Assembly (NCBI RefSeq): GCF_029227915.1
Contig: NC_079886.1
Span: 13,137,001 to 13,201,000, forward strand
Reading direction: 5' to 3'
DNA: 64,000 bases
Source of the DNA: Hydractinia symbiolongicarpus
Taxonomy: Eukaryota; Cnidaria; Hydrozoa; Anthoathecata; Hydractiniidae
A model generated the notes under the pieces. It saw nothing but the letters and a program-made list of their open reading frames with translations, was not told the origin of the DNA and did not search any database. The position numbers and the translations under genes are program-made. Below, piece after piece: positions 36,901 to 47,833 of this stretch (the first letter of the stretch is position 1; every line of letters starts with the position of its first letter).

Positions 36901-39900
36901 ACCCCACAATGAGAAGTAAAGAACAGAAACGCCTTTCTGATGTCTGTTGATGAAAAATGGTCGCATCTGGATAATATTTATTTTGTGACTTTAAGCTACC
37001 TAGCTAGTACCATGCCAGCACTCCCGGGGCACATTTGTTATTAAATAATTAAGTGATAAAGTACAAGAGCTAAATATATTATTTTTATGTAGCTAGCTAC
37101 ACAAAAGATTTTTCAAGGCATTTTGTCATGTTAAATAAAGATAGCTACCTGCTAGCAATTTGGACCTCCTATAACAGTGAACAGTCAAGACTTGAGTATA
37201 TAGCTAGTTAGGTATGCAAGGCATTGCATGTTGGTTAAATATGTCACGACAAACAGAAACCTATATTTCATAAATAAATTTCTGCAAATGTTCAGGTTTC
37301 TTTTATCGAACAGAAACCTGTTTTTCATAAATAAATTTTTGTGGATTTTCAGGTTTCTTTTATGAAATAACAAAATTTTGGAAGGTATAGCCAGAAGTAA
37401 TATTCGCTTGGAGCCGAAAGACCTAAAGTCTCTGTCCAGGTTAAGATTTCTAAAGGGTAAACTGCGTCACACAGAGGACACTTAGTGTAATGTGTTACAA
37501 ATCCAGTGGAGCGCTTATAGGTATAATACATTTTTCATAAACCAACATTCACAGGACTTATGATGAACCCTATTGTTACCTCTGCAAAGCAAATACAGTT
37601 GTTTAGCATTTTTCATTTTGCATAATAAGTTCCTGTAGATATTCAAAAATTAATTGTGAGTGGTACCAGGCTGAGCGATTAGTGCAAGTAAACGTGTTGC
37701 AGATCCAGGTGGACAAAAGAATAACTTCTAACCGCATTTATTTATACGGCATAAAATTTGGATTATGTGTTTTACACTGTGCCTTAGAAGCTCATTCCCA
37801 CTTTCTCTGAGCTGGATAAGGTATATGGTCATAAACCTGGGACACATTTTATCTGTTTGAATTATTTTAAATCCTGAGAATCACTTTGGATGTTTTCTAT
37901 ATATATGGCTTGTCAAAATTGATATGTTGTGAAAAACAGTTTATCTGCGTCTGAAAAAATGGCTAAATTCAGGAACTCAGAAACTATGATAGTAGCAAAA
38001 ACAATTTTTGGGTTCATTTCATCAAACTGGTCTAAAAACATATAATACTAAGTTTCAAGTCATTATTTCAATTTTTACTGACGTAATAGGACTTTTACTT
38101 AGTACAGTTAGCATAGTTTTTCATATCGCTGACACCAAAATGGCTGCAGGGACTAATCGGTTTGAAATTAATTTATAATATTTTAATAACAACCTTTTTT
38201 TCTTTGTGTTTTTCCTGCAAAAGTTGTTGCATAGCTTATGTATATGACATTATGATAAGGACGAAAAAGTTACCGACATGGGTTTTAAACCTTAAAAATT
38301 TCCAGCGAGAAATTTGAAAACTAATAAATGACAAAATCGCAAAAGTTTATGTTAAAAACTTAATTTTTGTTAATGTGAAAGTAATCCACTTGAAGGTTTT
38401 TCTGAGGTTTTTTATGAAGAAATCTTTCATATTACCCATATGGGGTAACTTTATGAACAATGAATTTTCCCGCAGGTGTTCTGTAGTATGTGTAATATAA
38501 TTTAAAAACTGTGATGTAATTTTCCTCTTAAGTTTTGACTTTTAACCCAGCTAAAAATCTCAGCCTTGTCCTTTCATACTTGGTCTAGCTAGCTATAGCA
38601 AAAAAGTTTAATATTTAAACTTGACTTATCTTACTGAGTATTAAGTAATAAATGCTGGTTTAATCCTTAATCTAGCTATTCAGCGATTCGGTTCAGCTTT
38701 GTTGCCGTAGTGATGATTGACATTTTGCTTAATTTACGAATCACATTTGTACTACATCCGCCATTTTTAAAATTTCGCAGGGTGAAAACAAACCTAGTTC
38801 GTAGTGGGAAGAATGCTTAAAAATGTGGAAATGGAAGAATAATTAGCTAACGAAAGGTAACCACAATAAAAATCTGTCTGGAAATGATGCTTAGCTATCT
38901 AGATTTTGCTCCAAAAAATTATCTTTGCTCAAACTTTCTAACATTGTTCTTAAAACTCCAAAATGTGTCTAGCTCTGCACTCTCTTCACCTAAAAGACAG
39001 AAACTTTTCACCTCCAAAAAATTTGTTATGACGTCAAACCGAATCACCGAATAGGGTAGCTAAGCTAACTGTAAGAACAACATCAAACAACGTCGAGGCT
39101 GTTCTCTTTTGTAAACAAAACCAGTGGTATTTTTGTAATAAGTACCAAATTTTATGTGTACATTTCCTGCGCTTATGAGTGTAACCAAAGTGCCCTGTAC
39201 GTAAATCCTAAAAATTTATGTCATTGGCTCACTCTTTACGAATGACACCACATAACAAAAAAACCGTGCTTTGCTATTTCCTCTATCGAGATTTGGTTGT
39301 GATATATATCAGAATTAATTATCTTTAAGCTTATTGCATAAAAACCACACCATTCAGATCAACTTCACTAGCATATCACTTACTTGTTTCACTAGCATGT
39401 CACTCGCACAAGTTTAAAGTCTTTTGAAAAAATTTAAAAGATTTAAAAAAACAAAACAGTATTTGTGTCGTCAGCTTTTCTTTGAAAAGCGTCTTATTGC
39501 CATGCAAAACTGTACACTACTTTAACCCGCTGAATGTCTACTGGACATTTTTTATGGATAGCATGAACGAATTGGTTACCATTATAAACCCACATTTTGC
39601 TATAGAGTAACTCAACAAGTCGAACCTTTAACAAATACATAATATTTTTATCATGTTACCCTGGTAGCCACTTTCACTCCATACGATCAACCGCCACATT
39701 GCATTACGGTTTTTGAGCCCTAATATGATTGTTTTTTTTACAGGAACTATGAACAGCTGGTTCGAACAAGCGATGTAAGCTAATGATTAACCTGTCTAAA
39801 TACGATGTTATTTTTTATTGCTTTTTTTAGAAATACCTTTTTTTTATGTTTTTGTATCATAGGCCCCTGCTAAAAGCGAGATCTCAGATGATATCAAATT

Positions 39901-40164
39901 TAATGTGGTAGGTTGACAATAGCTAACGTAGATAGATATTTTTCCAGTAGTTTTTGCTTACATTTGTTTTGCGATTTTTATTTCATTTTTTTCTTCTAGT
40001 TTAAATACGTTATGAATGCTTTATGGGAGTCATTCAGTGTGACAGTTGTAATCTCAAGCTTTCAGTCTTTATCAGGAACTGTTATATCATGGCTTGAAAG
40101 CTATTGCAAGCCAGACATGTTGAAGTCGATTGTTGTGAATGCTGTGCGAAGTACTTTGGGTTAA
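27907..40164 (+). CDS. MLX: MLX, Max-like protein X (bHLH-zipper), 5' end missing
   Basis: MLX is a nuclear/cytoplasmic bHLH-zipper partner of Mondo/ChREBP and MXD proteins that binds E-boxes in sugar and lipid response genes. Six exons join in phase with GT-AG borders: 27907-27980 (HRKNAHTAAEQKRRDAIK, basic region), 32382-32484 (HGLQQLQQLVPGC, loop and start of helix 2), 32652-32751 (AIDYVNYMVKDRDRKKQEIA, helix 2 and zipper, ending ALKIMKE), 39744-39774 (NYEQLVRTSD), 39863-39907 (ISDDIKFNV), 40000-40164 (FKYVMNALWESF ... WLESYCKPDML, stop TAA). The basic region keeps the H, E and R residues that contact E-box DNA. The last exons form the C-terminal cytoplasmic-localisation/dimerisation domain, which separates MLX from MAX. 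The first exon enters in phase with one base needed from an upstream exon that I did not find. Introns of 4.4 and 7.0 kb are repeat-filled. Confidence 0.92.
28140..28340 (-). repeat. ~150-200 bp repeat, inverted partner of 35845-36040
   Basis: The segment from about 28168 to 28318 (ATTAATTAGTTCTGCCGAAT ... CACTGCACGAGCTTTAACTT) is the near-exact reverse complement of 35866-36018. Both copies lie in MLX introns, 7.7 kb apart. They are either two copies of a small dispersed element or the ends of a larger one. Confidence 0.8.
29480..30770. repeat. Degenerate tandem repeats in MLX intron
   Basis: Three diverged units share AACAATGGAAAAGATTGTCA-like starts, GATGNCGTCAGCAA, TTGTTGCCTNTATTG and CTTGAAATGCTGATAAA phrases, near 29480, 30165 and 30690. 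Half-unit repeats occur inside. CGTCAGACGG/CAGACGGCCAGAC modules border some units. No protein coding. Confidence 0.6.
30860..31240. repeat. Degenerate ~230-bp tandem repeat in MLX intron
   Basis: CTTGCAAGGTGTAAAATCT recurs at about 30882 and 31118. GTCCTTCCTNACNAAAGTT-AACA-AAAATG recurs at about 30973 and 31200. The units are strongly diverged. Confidence 0.55.
34240..36430. repeat. MLX intron tandem duplication, unit 1
   Basis: Landmarks recur in the same order in unit 2: AACCACATTTC..ACCCAGG with GACTAGCGCTGAAACTCGTG (34255-34325), the AGGTTTCTTTTAT block (34815), ACTAACATTCACAGGACTTA (35022), AAGCGATTAGT..GTTGCAGATCC (35152), CAGCCTTGTCTTTTCATACT (35450), AACAATATCAAACAACGTCG (35594), and the AAATTTTATGTGTACATTTC block (36237). 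Unit 1 additionally contains a relative of the 1.07 kb repeat (36040-36180). Confidence 0.75.
36685..39330. repeat. MLX intron tandem duplication, unit 2
   Basis: It matches unit 1 through GGCTAGCGCTGAAACTTGTG (about 36762), ACCAACATTCACAGGACTTA (37540), TGAGCGATTAGTGC (37671), CAGCCTTGTCCTTTCATACT (38560), AACAACATCAAACAACGTCG (39073) and AAATTTTATGTGTACATTTC (39148). The offset grows from about 2.45 to 3.5 kb because of extra sequence in unit 2 (about 37860-38460 and 38640-39050). Confidence 0.75.
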
Positions 40165-40630
40165 ACTTGTAAAATGACTGTTGCGTCATACAGAACTAAT
40201 TTGATTATAATTGGCAAAATCTTTTCGCATTTACAAGTAAACATGTTAAAGTTGTTGCCAGAAAGTGTCAACTTTTGTAACCTAAATGAAGAAAAACAAG
40301 TGTTAATGTATTTTTTGTTCTTTTTTTAAACTGTTCTTACCCAAGTATTGTAGCAATGTCTTAATTAACTTATTTCAATTATTACTTATTCCAATTATTT
40401 GAAATAACTTGTGTGAGTTAAAACTATGTGGAGATATTTATTTCGTTGTAATGAATTCATGTTAAGAATTCTCTGTTAATCCTCTCCTAAAAAAATTATG
40501 CAATTATTAAAATTGAATCTATTTACGTTTATATTTTTTTCTTTTATAGCGTACTGCTTAAGCTTTCACTAACATTCTTTTTACTAAAAGGAAGTTAACA
40601 TTGTTATGTTATCTCTTTACAGAAAAAAAA
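40165..40630. promoter_or_regulatory. MLX-GTF2H3 interval with 3' splice acceptor before the GTF2H3 ATG
   Basis: Only 466 bp separate the MLX stop from the GTF2H3 ATG. It ends TTATCTCTTTACAG (acceptor AG at 40621-40622) followed by eight A and the ATG at 40631. The interval must hold the MLX 3'UTR plus either a GTF2H3 promoter and 5'UTR intron, or a spliced-leader acceptor. The splice reading is from sequence; the mechanism is inferred. Confidence 0.5.
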
Positions 40631-41524
40631 ATGATTGAAGACAGTACGAATTTACTAGTTGTAATTTGTGATACGAATCCTGGTTGGTGGGCCAACCACG
40701 ATGCAGTGAATGACGAGAAGAGCTCCTTTAAGCATTGTATGGAAAGTCTGTTAGTGTTCTGCAATTCCCACATCATGATAAATCACACAAATAAGCTAGT
40801 TTTTATTGCATGCCATCCAAATGAATGTTGTGTAGTTTACCCCACTCAGAACACGGCAAAAACAGACAGTAACGAAAGCAACTCGTCCAAAGATGGGAAA
40901 TTTGAAGCTTTTGTCGACATGAATAATATTGTTATGAGTAAACTTCAGGAGATGGTAAAACAAGAAAACCCTGATGATACTACTTCAGCAGTACAGCCGT
41001 TATTACTATCTGGTGCACTGACAAAGGCGTTGTGTTATATTCATAACCATAGTGTTACAAAGGACGGATGTGCGCGTATTTTTATTATGAAAGCTTCTCC
41101 AGATACTTCAGCGCAATACATGTCCATTATGAACTGCATATTTGCTGCCCAGAAAAAACGAGTTGTAATTGATTCGTGCTCACTTCTTAGGCATTCTGGA
41201 TTTTTACAGCAAGCATCGGACATCACTGATGGAACATATTTTAATGTGGAGAATCTTAGTGGGATGCTGGAATATTTGTTATGGGTGTTTTTACCGGAAC
41301 CAGCTTTCCGGAGCAAACTGCACGTGCCGTCAGCGTTGCAAATTGATTACAGGGCTGCGTGTTTTTGTCATAAGCAGTTGGTGGACGTTGGTTTTGTTTG
41401 CTCCGTGTGTCTGTCAATATACTGTCAATTTATGCCCAAATGTCTAACGTGTCAAACTAGGTTCAAATTACCACAATTGTCTATGTGCAAGCCAAAGAAA
41501 AGACGTAAAGATATAACTGCTTAA
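40631..41524 (+). CDS. GTF2H3: GTF2H3, TFIIH core subunit p34 (Tfb4)
   Basis: A single open coding exon of 297 codons, close to the family's usual length (about 300). p34 is a core subunit of TFIIH, needed for RNA polymerase II initiation and nucleotide excision repair. It starts MIEDSTNLLVVICDTNPGWW, the typical opening of the von Willebrand A-like domain that contacts the p44 subunit. Internal marks are LVFIACHPNECCVVYP, LLLSGALTKALCYIH, and VIDSCSLLRHSGFLQQASDI followed by TDGTYF. The C-terminal zinc finger is intact (ACFCHKQLVDVGFVCSVCLS, then C..FMPKCLTCQTRF). I prefer the ATG at 40631 over the upstream in-frame ATG at 40601, because family members start at MIEDSTNLL-like sequence and an acceptor AG lies between the two. 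No stop or frameshift. It is the only gene in the window that appears complete. Confidence 0.95.
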   Translation: MIEDSTNLLVVICDTNPGWWANHDAVNDEKSSFKHCMESLLVFCNSHIMINHTNKLVFIACHPNECCVVYPTQNTAKTDSNESNSSKDGKFEAFVDMNNIVMSKLQEMVKQENPDDTTSAVQPLLLSGALTKALCYIHNHSVTKDGCARIFIMKASPDTSAQYMSIMNCIFAAQKKRVVIDSCSLLRHSGFLQQASDITDGTYFNVENLSGMLEYLLWVFLPEPAFRSKLHVPSALQIDYRAACFCHKQLVDVGFVCSVCLSIYCQFMPKCLTCQTRFKLPQLSMCKPKKRRKDITA

Positions 41525-43304
41525 AATAATTTTTGTTGTTAAATTGTGGTGGTTTGGGTATGTTACACGTTACGTTCGTTTGTAAAAATATACAAAAGTT
41601 GTGTTTTTTCCCAACCACAAAAACAGGTGTCTAAAAAAAAAACCCACGTTCAAAAAATGTTTTTATAGTTCTTTATGTGCGTATTACTGACCTTGGAGGA
41701 CCTAAAACTTACCTCTCAATTTAAAAACGGGAATGTTGTCTAAGATTCTTCCAAATTTCTTTGGTTCTTATGTTGCTAGAGATGGAAAATTATGTCAACG
41801 AGGCTAATGCGAATTCATCAATATGAATTTCTAAAACAGTAGTTTTTATTTGAAATTAACTTGTTCATCTGTGTGTTTACACGCATTTGTTTGAATTGGG
41901 CGTCCTATCCTATGAAAGTTCAGTTTTAAGCCACCATTTTGAAGTTAAGTCATATTCCTGGACCCTGTTTTTGAGAAGCGTGTGTTAGTTGTTGCTGGGA
42001 TAAATTCTTTTTTTTTTTTTGCTGTATGATCTGTGTTTGATCTGAATAAAATTCTTCCACTCCCTCCTTGCTAGCACTATTTTGGCAGCTTTGTGTTTAG
42101 TGGTTTTACTTTGTGAGAGGAAAACATCTTTCGTCAGTGTCACCTTTTACTCTGACCACATAGTTCAGGAGTGCAACTGTCAAGGAAAAAACGTATTTAT
42201 AAAAAATACTGAAAAATGTGAACGAGAAGTGCAATTGTAAAGGCACCTTTGATAAAAAATAACACCATAATTTTAACAAGCTATATATATATCAAATATA
42301 AACTTAAATCAGACGCAACTGCAATGATAATCATTCTTACGGCTTCGCTAATTTTAGTAAACATGTCATTTTGACGGTAAGTTTATTTTTGAAGCATGAT
42401 AGTGATATAATCCTGGACCTCATACATATCAAATTTTAAAATCAGTTAACGGCACTTTTTATCCAGGAAACGAGCAATTTAATAATACTGCAGACAAACA
42501 TGCATGTGTAATGCCGTATTTTCAATAATTTGGTTGGTTGCTAGGCATGTATGTTTATGGACTCAACGAGGTTTAATAAAATTTTAGTTAAAGGTGATAA
42601 AATATACAAGTCATTAAATACAAACAGCTATTTGTCTACTAAAGATCTTCCAACTACCGTAACATTAGAAAACACGAAAGTTGATATCTTTAAACTCTCA
42701 TCAGACGAGGGAAGACTTCACTAGTTGGATATTTATAACCCTTTGTCAAGTGCTTACAAAAATGAAATGAACAAGGGAAAGGGTATAATTTCGATTTTAG
42801 GTGGCTCAGCTCTGAGTACCATGTGGAATAAATCCCATTTTTTCTTTTATTTGATTTACATAGTCGTGATTTAAATGTCACGGATAGTAGAGAATGGAAC
42901 AACAGTTTTATTAAAATTCCGTTTTATGCAAGCGATTGAAAAATATATTTAGAGCATATATTTTGAAACTAGAGAATATCTACTTTTTGAATCTCAATAC
43001 ATTGAACTTAGGTTCTAGTACCGAATCATTTTAAGAATCTTTTACCGCCTGGTTAACTCCAGCTGTATTCGAACTTAAAATTTGCATATTTGATTTCCGC
43101 CGCGTAAGGCGAAATCTTTAAAATCACCTTGGAAAATAGAGAGATAGGGACCACCTTGAGAGAGATAAAGTATTTACCGTGGGCTTGGAAATTGTTTAAT
43201 TTCCTTTTTTAGCCAGTAGGAACTCAAATTGTCAAAATCTGATATTCATGGCTTCCTCCTGCGAGGTATTCTCTCGAAGGTTTCTTGCCCAAAACAGTTG
43301 GTTA
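41525..43304. other. GTF2H3 3' flank, no recognisable gene
   Basis: AT-rich DNA. Near 43090-43160 the phrase GATTTCCG..AAGGCG.AATCT.TAAAATC..C with GATAGAGAGATAG repeats one at 35620-35680 in the MLX intron. No coding signal was seen. Confidence 0.45.
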
Positions 43305-43309
43305 CCGTT

Positions 43310-43535
43310 TGTTATGCCCCACTTTGTAATAATTGTGCCACTTTGTAATATCTGCCCCACTTGTAATTATCTTGCCCCACTTTGTAACACCTGCCTTACT
43401 TTGTAATAACTTTTGCCCCACTTTGTAATTTCGGAGCTGCTCCACTTTGTAATTCATCGTTGCCCCACTTTGTACTTTTCGGAGCTGCCCCACTTTGTAA
43501 TAATGTCTTGCCCCACTTTGTAATTTTCGATTTTT
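43310..43535 (-). repeat. Element B left subterminal array of 15-mers
   Basis: About ten tandem copies of TTGCCCCACTTTGTAAT with short variable spacers, some altered (TGCTCCACTTTG, TGCCTTACTTTG). It is the mirror image of 47655-47833. Regularly spaced copies suggest transposase-binding sites. Confidence 0.9.
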
Positions 43536-43947
43536 CGCATGCTGACCAATATGCAATTTTTTATGACGTCATCTTTTGTTATGTTATCGGTGTTCTGGAT
43601 GCTCTGTCTTGTTATTTGCAATGAAACGCGTGTCACACGTTAGTAGAATGATTACTTTTAATTTTTATTAGCAAGCGTTGTAACATTACATGCATGGCTT
43701 TCTTTTTGTGAAAAAATGTATAACAGAAATATAATACAAACAGTAGGTAATGTGTTTTTTTGCATAACATAACATAACATAAGAAATAAACTTGTAGCAA
43801 TCTTAACATAACATGCAGACTAATCAGTTCGAGGATTTCAACGTGACCTGTTTTACAGCAAGCAACGTGTCACCTCGGGTATATCTACAAATGAAACTCA
43901 GGTAAAAAAGCACTACTTCTAAATAGAATGAAAGAAAGATAAAAAAT

Positions 43948-44810
43948 GTGAACAAAGATACGACAATTTCTACCTGTGTGATTTATTGGAAGCAATTTAC
44001 TTGTCAAAAAACATTAGAACATAAACGAAGACTATCGAAAATAAAAGCCGGAATGAATAAAAGACTAAAAATCACTTCTTCGATTTCCACACAATGTTTT
44101 CTATTATATACCAACCATAGGCCAGCAGTTGTAAATTTAGCCATGCCGTGTTCTATTTCGGATGGTTCAGGATAGTCTTCAGCTCTATCACCATTCCAGA
44201 GAATGAGCCGGCACTTTTTATCTTGCATGCCCACCCGGATTAAATTTGATGCTATTCTAGCTTTTTTTTGTGGAAGGATCTTTTTATACGGTACGTAAAC
44301 TCTTGGCAAAAATTTCGTAATTTTTCGGAATCACAAACAATTCTCCAAAATTTACATACGTTTCGCAAGTGTGCATATGTGGCAACGATATGCGAGGGCC
44401 AATTGTAATCGCTGCATTGCAATACTAACATCAAGATCGTTTCTATAATTTCTGGTGGCAAATCATCGAAGTTGAAATTGCGAACTAAAGTTTGAATAAA
44501 ATATATATGTTATTGTTTTTGTTACAGGATAACAATACAAAATGATACAATAACGAATGTGCTTACCTTTCCGTGTGCAGTAAGATAAGCTCGGACTTCC
44601 GATTGAATGTCTGAGCCTCATAGGCTTTCTTGTGTCGCGTTGTGGCAATCTGGGGAAATTATTATACCAAAAGTTAAGTTGAATAAACTCAAAATTGAAT
44701 TTTAAAATATGAAAAATAAAACTATTTACCATTCTTTTCACTTTATAGGTAAAACGCAATGACTGATAAGACTTTATTGAACACACAAAAGAGTTTCGAT
44801 ACTTTCTCAC
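43948..44810 (-). pseudogene. Element B F-box protein gene
   Basis: Minus strand. An exon of 85 bp (about 44652-44568, LPQRDTRKPMRLRHS ... SYCTRK) ends in CGGAAAG|GTAAGC. After an intron it joins at TTTAG to an exon starting VRNFNFDDLPPEIIETILML (about 44480), an F-box opening, followed by LRNVCKFWRIVCDSEKL. A frameshift near 44300 then leads to LPRVYVPYKKILPQKKARIA and VEIEEVIFSLLF. F-box proteins link substrates to SCF (SKP1-CUL1) ubiquitin ligases; this function is inferred from the motif. No substrate-binding repeats are visible. Its position between the OTU gene and the left TIR, same strand, marks it as element cargo and not a host gene. Confidence 0.6.
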
Positions 44811-44860
44811 CTAAAGTAACAGTTTCGTCCCCTCCTTCGCTCCCTTCATCTGTCTCATTT

Positions 44861-47035
44861 TCCTATTCCGTTTTATAACGCTTTAACCTCTTCTCTCCTT
44901 TCAAATGTTTCATTATCCTTTTCGCCACCTTCAACTGTCTCTTTTTCATTTTCACTCAAGACAACATAGTGTTCTCCACATTCTTCGGCAAAATGTCCTA
45001 ATGTTATTTTTTAAAAGGGCAAAAGTCTGTTGGTGTTATGGTAACTTGAGCGTCAGGTCCCAGGGTTGAGATAAGCGTTATTTCGATGTTATATAGCTCA
45101 GAGGCAGTTCTTAACGTTAGCTCATCACCATATGTCCCATTTGAAAACATTCTGTTTAAATATTCACTAAACGGCATCTCAACGTACATTTCGAGTGGCC
45201 ACCCTTCATTATCATAGGGATTTTCCTCTAAAAACCTCGCAATTTCGGCTCTAACTGTTTGGGCAGATCTGAAAATTCCATATTGAGTCAGCGGATGCGC
45301 TATTGCACTAAATTGGCAATTTCCATCACCAAGAGGGTCGTATGAAACGGAATACCCTTGATCTTGAAAAACGTCAAAGCGATCTTGCTTTATAAGTGGT
45401 ACTAACAAATTCTTTTGATATAGTTTTTGTTGTTCCTTATGAAGTTGCTTCAGACTTTTTCCATTTTTCTTCCGTTTATAACATTTCTTGAAATCTGCAA
45501 TGTCCTCCACCAGAAACCATTCGGCCTCTTTCCTGTCAGTCTTTGGTGATTTAAATTCCACAAAATACCTATTTTTGTATTTTCCTACCTTCAACACTTT
45601 TCCATGCAGAACTAATCGATGCTTGGGTGCTTTTTTGACTTTTCGTTTTTCTCCATGTCTGACCAACACTTCATCGCCGATTTCATACTCTGAACACTTA
45701 TTTCTTTTACGAAAGTAAGCTACAGTTCTATCAGCAATTCTCTTGTTGTTTGCTTTCACCTTATCCCTGGTCTTTTCGATACGGCTGTTTTCGTTTTAGA
45801 ATTTGATTTAAAGTGGGTGGTGACACAGGTTGAATAACTGGTTTGGCCTGACCCTCGACAGGAATTCCACAATTAACTAATTCATTTGACTTCCGTCCAT
45901 AATATACCTCGAATGCTGACTTCCATCCAAGTTCCTCTCGCTTGTCGTTATTTAAGCATTTTGCATGTTTTGAAAGGTTTTCTACCCAGTTTACACCAAC
46001 ACGACCTTGAGTTATGAGATCGTATGATATCTTTTTTCGTAAAGTTCTATGTGATCTTTTTACTTTCCCTTGTGATTGGGGGTGGTATGGTCTGCTTTTA
46101 ATCATTTTTATTTTTTTCCTCTGACAATACCTTTGAACTGATCCATAAAACTCTTTACCCTGGTCACTTTGTAAAATACTAGGGGTCCCATGTAAATTGT
46201 AACTTTTCTCAAGCTCTATTCTAAACTTGCTTGCATGTTTCGAAGTCAGTGGTACTAACCAGTGAAAGCGAGAAAAGACATCGAGTAAGGAAAGTACATA
46301 ACGATACGTTTTTCTTTGATATTCAACTTGCATATTTTTCATGTCGATCAGATCGATTTGATGGATATGATGAACCTGGAAAGCAAACAATACTTTTTTT
46401 TAAATTGTCTCATTATCTAGCGTAATTAGCACAAGTCAACTGTCGATAACGATAAAGGTAATACAAAATACAAAGTAACGTCATTTCACAATTATGTAAA
46501 TCAATTCAGCAACCTTAATCACAGTCTTCTTAAGTTTTGATGATAAGAAAGGGGGACCCAACGTCGCAAATAAACTAGAGGGCGAGGTTTTCTTCCCCAT
46601 GCCTTTACATTTAATTTAAAATGATCACAGTATGAACAAAACCTACCTCATTTGCAGTGACTGGTTTAGGAACTGCTTTGTTGCTGAATTTCACAGTAAA
46701 TTTTTTAAACTCAGCATCATTTGATGTTATACTGAGAATTTTTCTGCCACTGATTTCCGCATATCCGTCCGCAGCTCTGTTCCTTAGTTTTTTATATCCA
46801 GCGGATTTACTTTTTTTGAATGTTTTCGCTACCACTTTATTTAATTCACTTTTTTCAAAACTCGTTTACCTTGAAAAAAAATTAATCCATTCGAATCTAT
46901 TTTCAGATCATTTTTTAATCTTCAGTATTTGATGTACGCGCTTCTGTGAGTGGCAGTCATGTCTTTCGCTGGGATTTTGGATTGTCCATCGTTCATTATC
47001 AACTCCGCTATTATCTCATACTCGTCTTCTCGCAT
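44861..47035 (-). pseudogene. Element B integrase-OTU transposase, broken
   Basis: It starts MREDEYEIIAELIMND at 47035. A TGA near 46924 and a frameshift near 46860 lead to VVAKTFKKSKSAGYKKLRNR (N-terminal domain). An intron (46646-46376, GT-AG) follows. The integrase core has HQIDLIDM (first Asp) and ILQSDQGKEF (second Asp), but SQGKVKRSHRTL has Lys where the catalytic Glu belongs (about 46060). After a frameshift near 45790 comes a C-terminal integrase region (EIGDEVLVRHGEKRK), then an OTU cysteine-protease domain: DPLGDGNCQFSAIAH (Asp and catalytic Cys, codon about 45318) and, after a frameshift at the T4A6 run near 45005, LGHFAEECGEHYVVL with the catalytic His near 44970. The OTU triad is therefore retained while the integrase triad is lost. 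OTU enzymes cleave ubiquitin chains; its role in transposition is unknown. Confidence 0.8.
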
Positions 47036-47654
47036 TGGATGAATGTAACTTAACAATACGAACCTTAATTTCCATAACAAAATCAAAATAAGAAATTTGC
47101 GCAAAATGTCTGGTCCAAAAACTATTCCTAAAATCAAAATCCGTTAAATAAAGTATATGCCGATGTCCAAAATCTTATCCTATCCAGTCTCGTCCAAAAA
47201 ACCAAGTTTATTTGATGTAAGTAATAAATTATCTTTTATGCTAATAATATGCTATAAACCTCTCTATAACCTACTACAACACAACTAACTTTATCAAAAC
47301 TCGCAACAGCTTGATGATTATTATTCAGAAAACTCATGAGAGAATGCTAAAATTTTCGAAAATACAAATACAAAAAAACATAACACTTTTACTCATTTTT
47401 TACTTTTTTACTTTTACTTGTTTTCTGAGTTTTCTTTTCTCCAAAAAAAAATCCAACTGCAGCTATAATATTTTAATATACTTTATCACGTGCACAATGT
47501 ACCTGCAAGCATATATTCACTTTATCATTTTTACTAACTTCCAATTTGAGTACCCTTTCAGTGTGTTTCGTTTTGAATTTATATCGCACAATCTCCTTCT
47601 AAAGCTTTTTTCTATGGGAGCGTCTGAAAGGCTATTGATGAGCAAAATAAACCA

Positions 47655-47833
47655 AAAATTACAAAGTGGGGCAAGACATTATTACAAAGTGGGGCAGCTC
47701 CGAAAATTAAAAAGTGGGGCAAAGATGAATTACAAAGTGAAGCAGCTCCGAAATTACAAAGTGGGGCAAAAGTTATTACAAAGTGAGGCAGGTATTACAA
47801 AGTGGGGCAATAATTACAAAGTGTGGCATAACA
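47655..47833 (+). repeat. Element B right subterminal array of 15-mers
   Basis: About ten copies of ATTACAAAGTGGGGCA with variable spacers, mirror image of the left array; spacer words such as GCAGCTCCGAAA also mirror (left TTTCGGAGCTGC). Ends at 47833. Confidence 0.9.

Noticed and set aside
40601-40630. Upstream ATG at 40601 as the GTF2H3 start
   Set aside because: It precedes a strong splice acceptor, and family members start at the MIEDSTNLL-like sequence at 40631.
43310-43535. A CRISPR-like array of 15-mers with spacers
   Set aside because: Spacers are short and irregular and the array is mirrored at 47655-47833 with a target duplication, so it is a transposon end.
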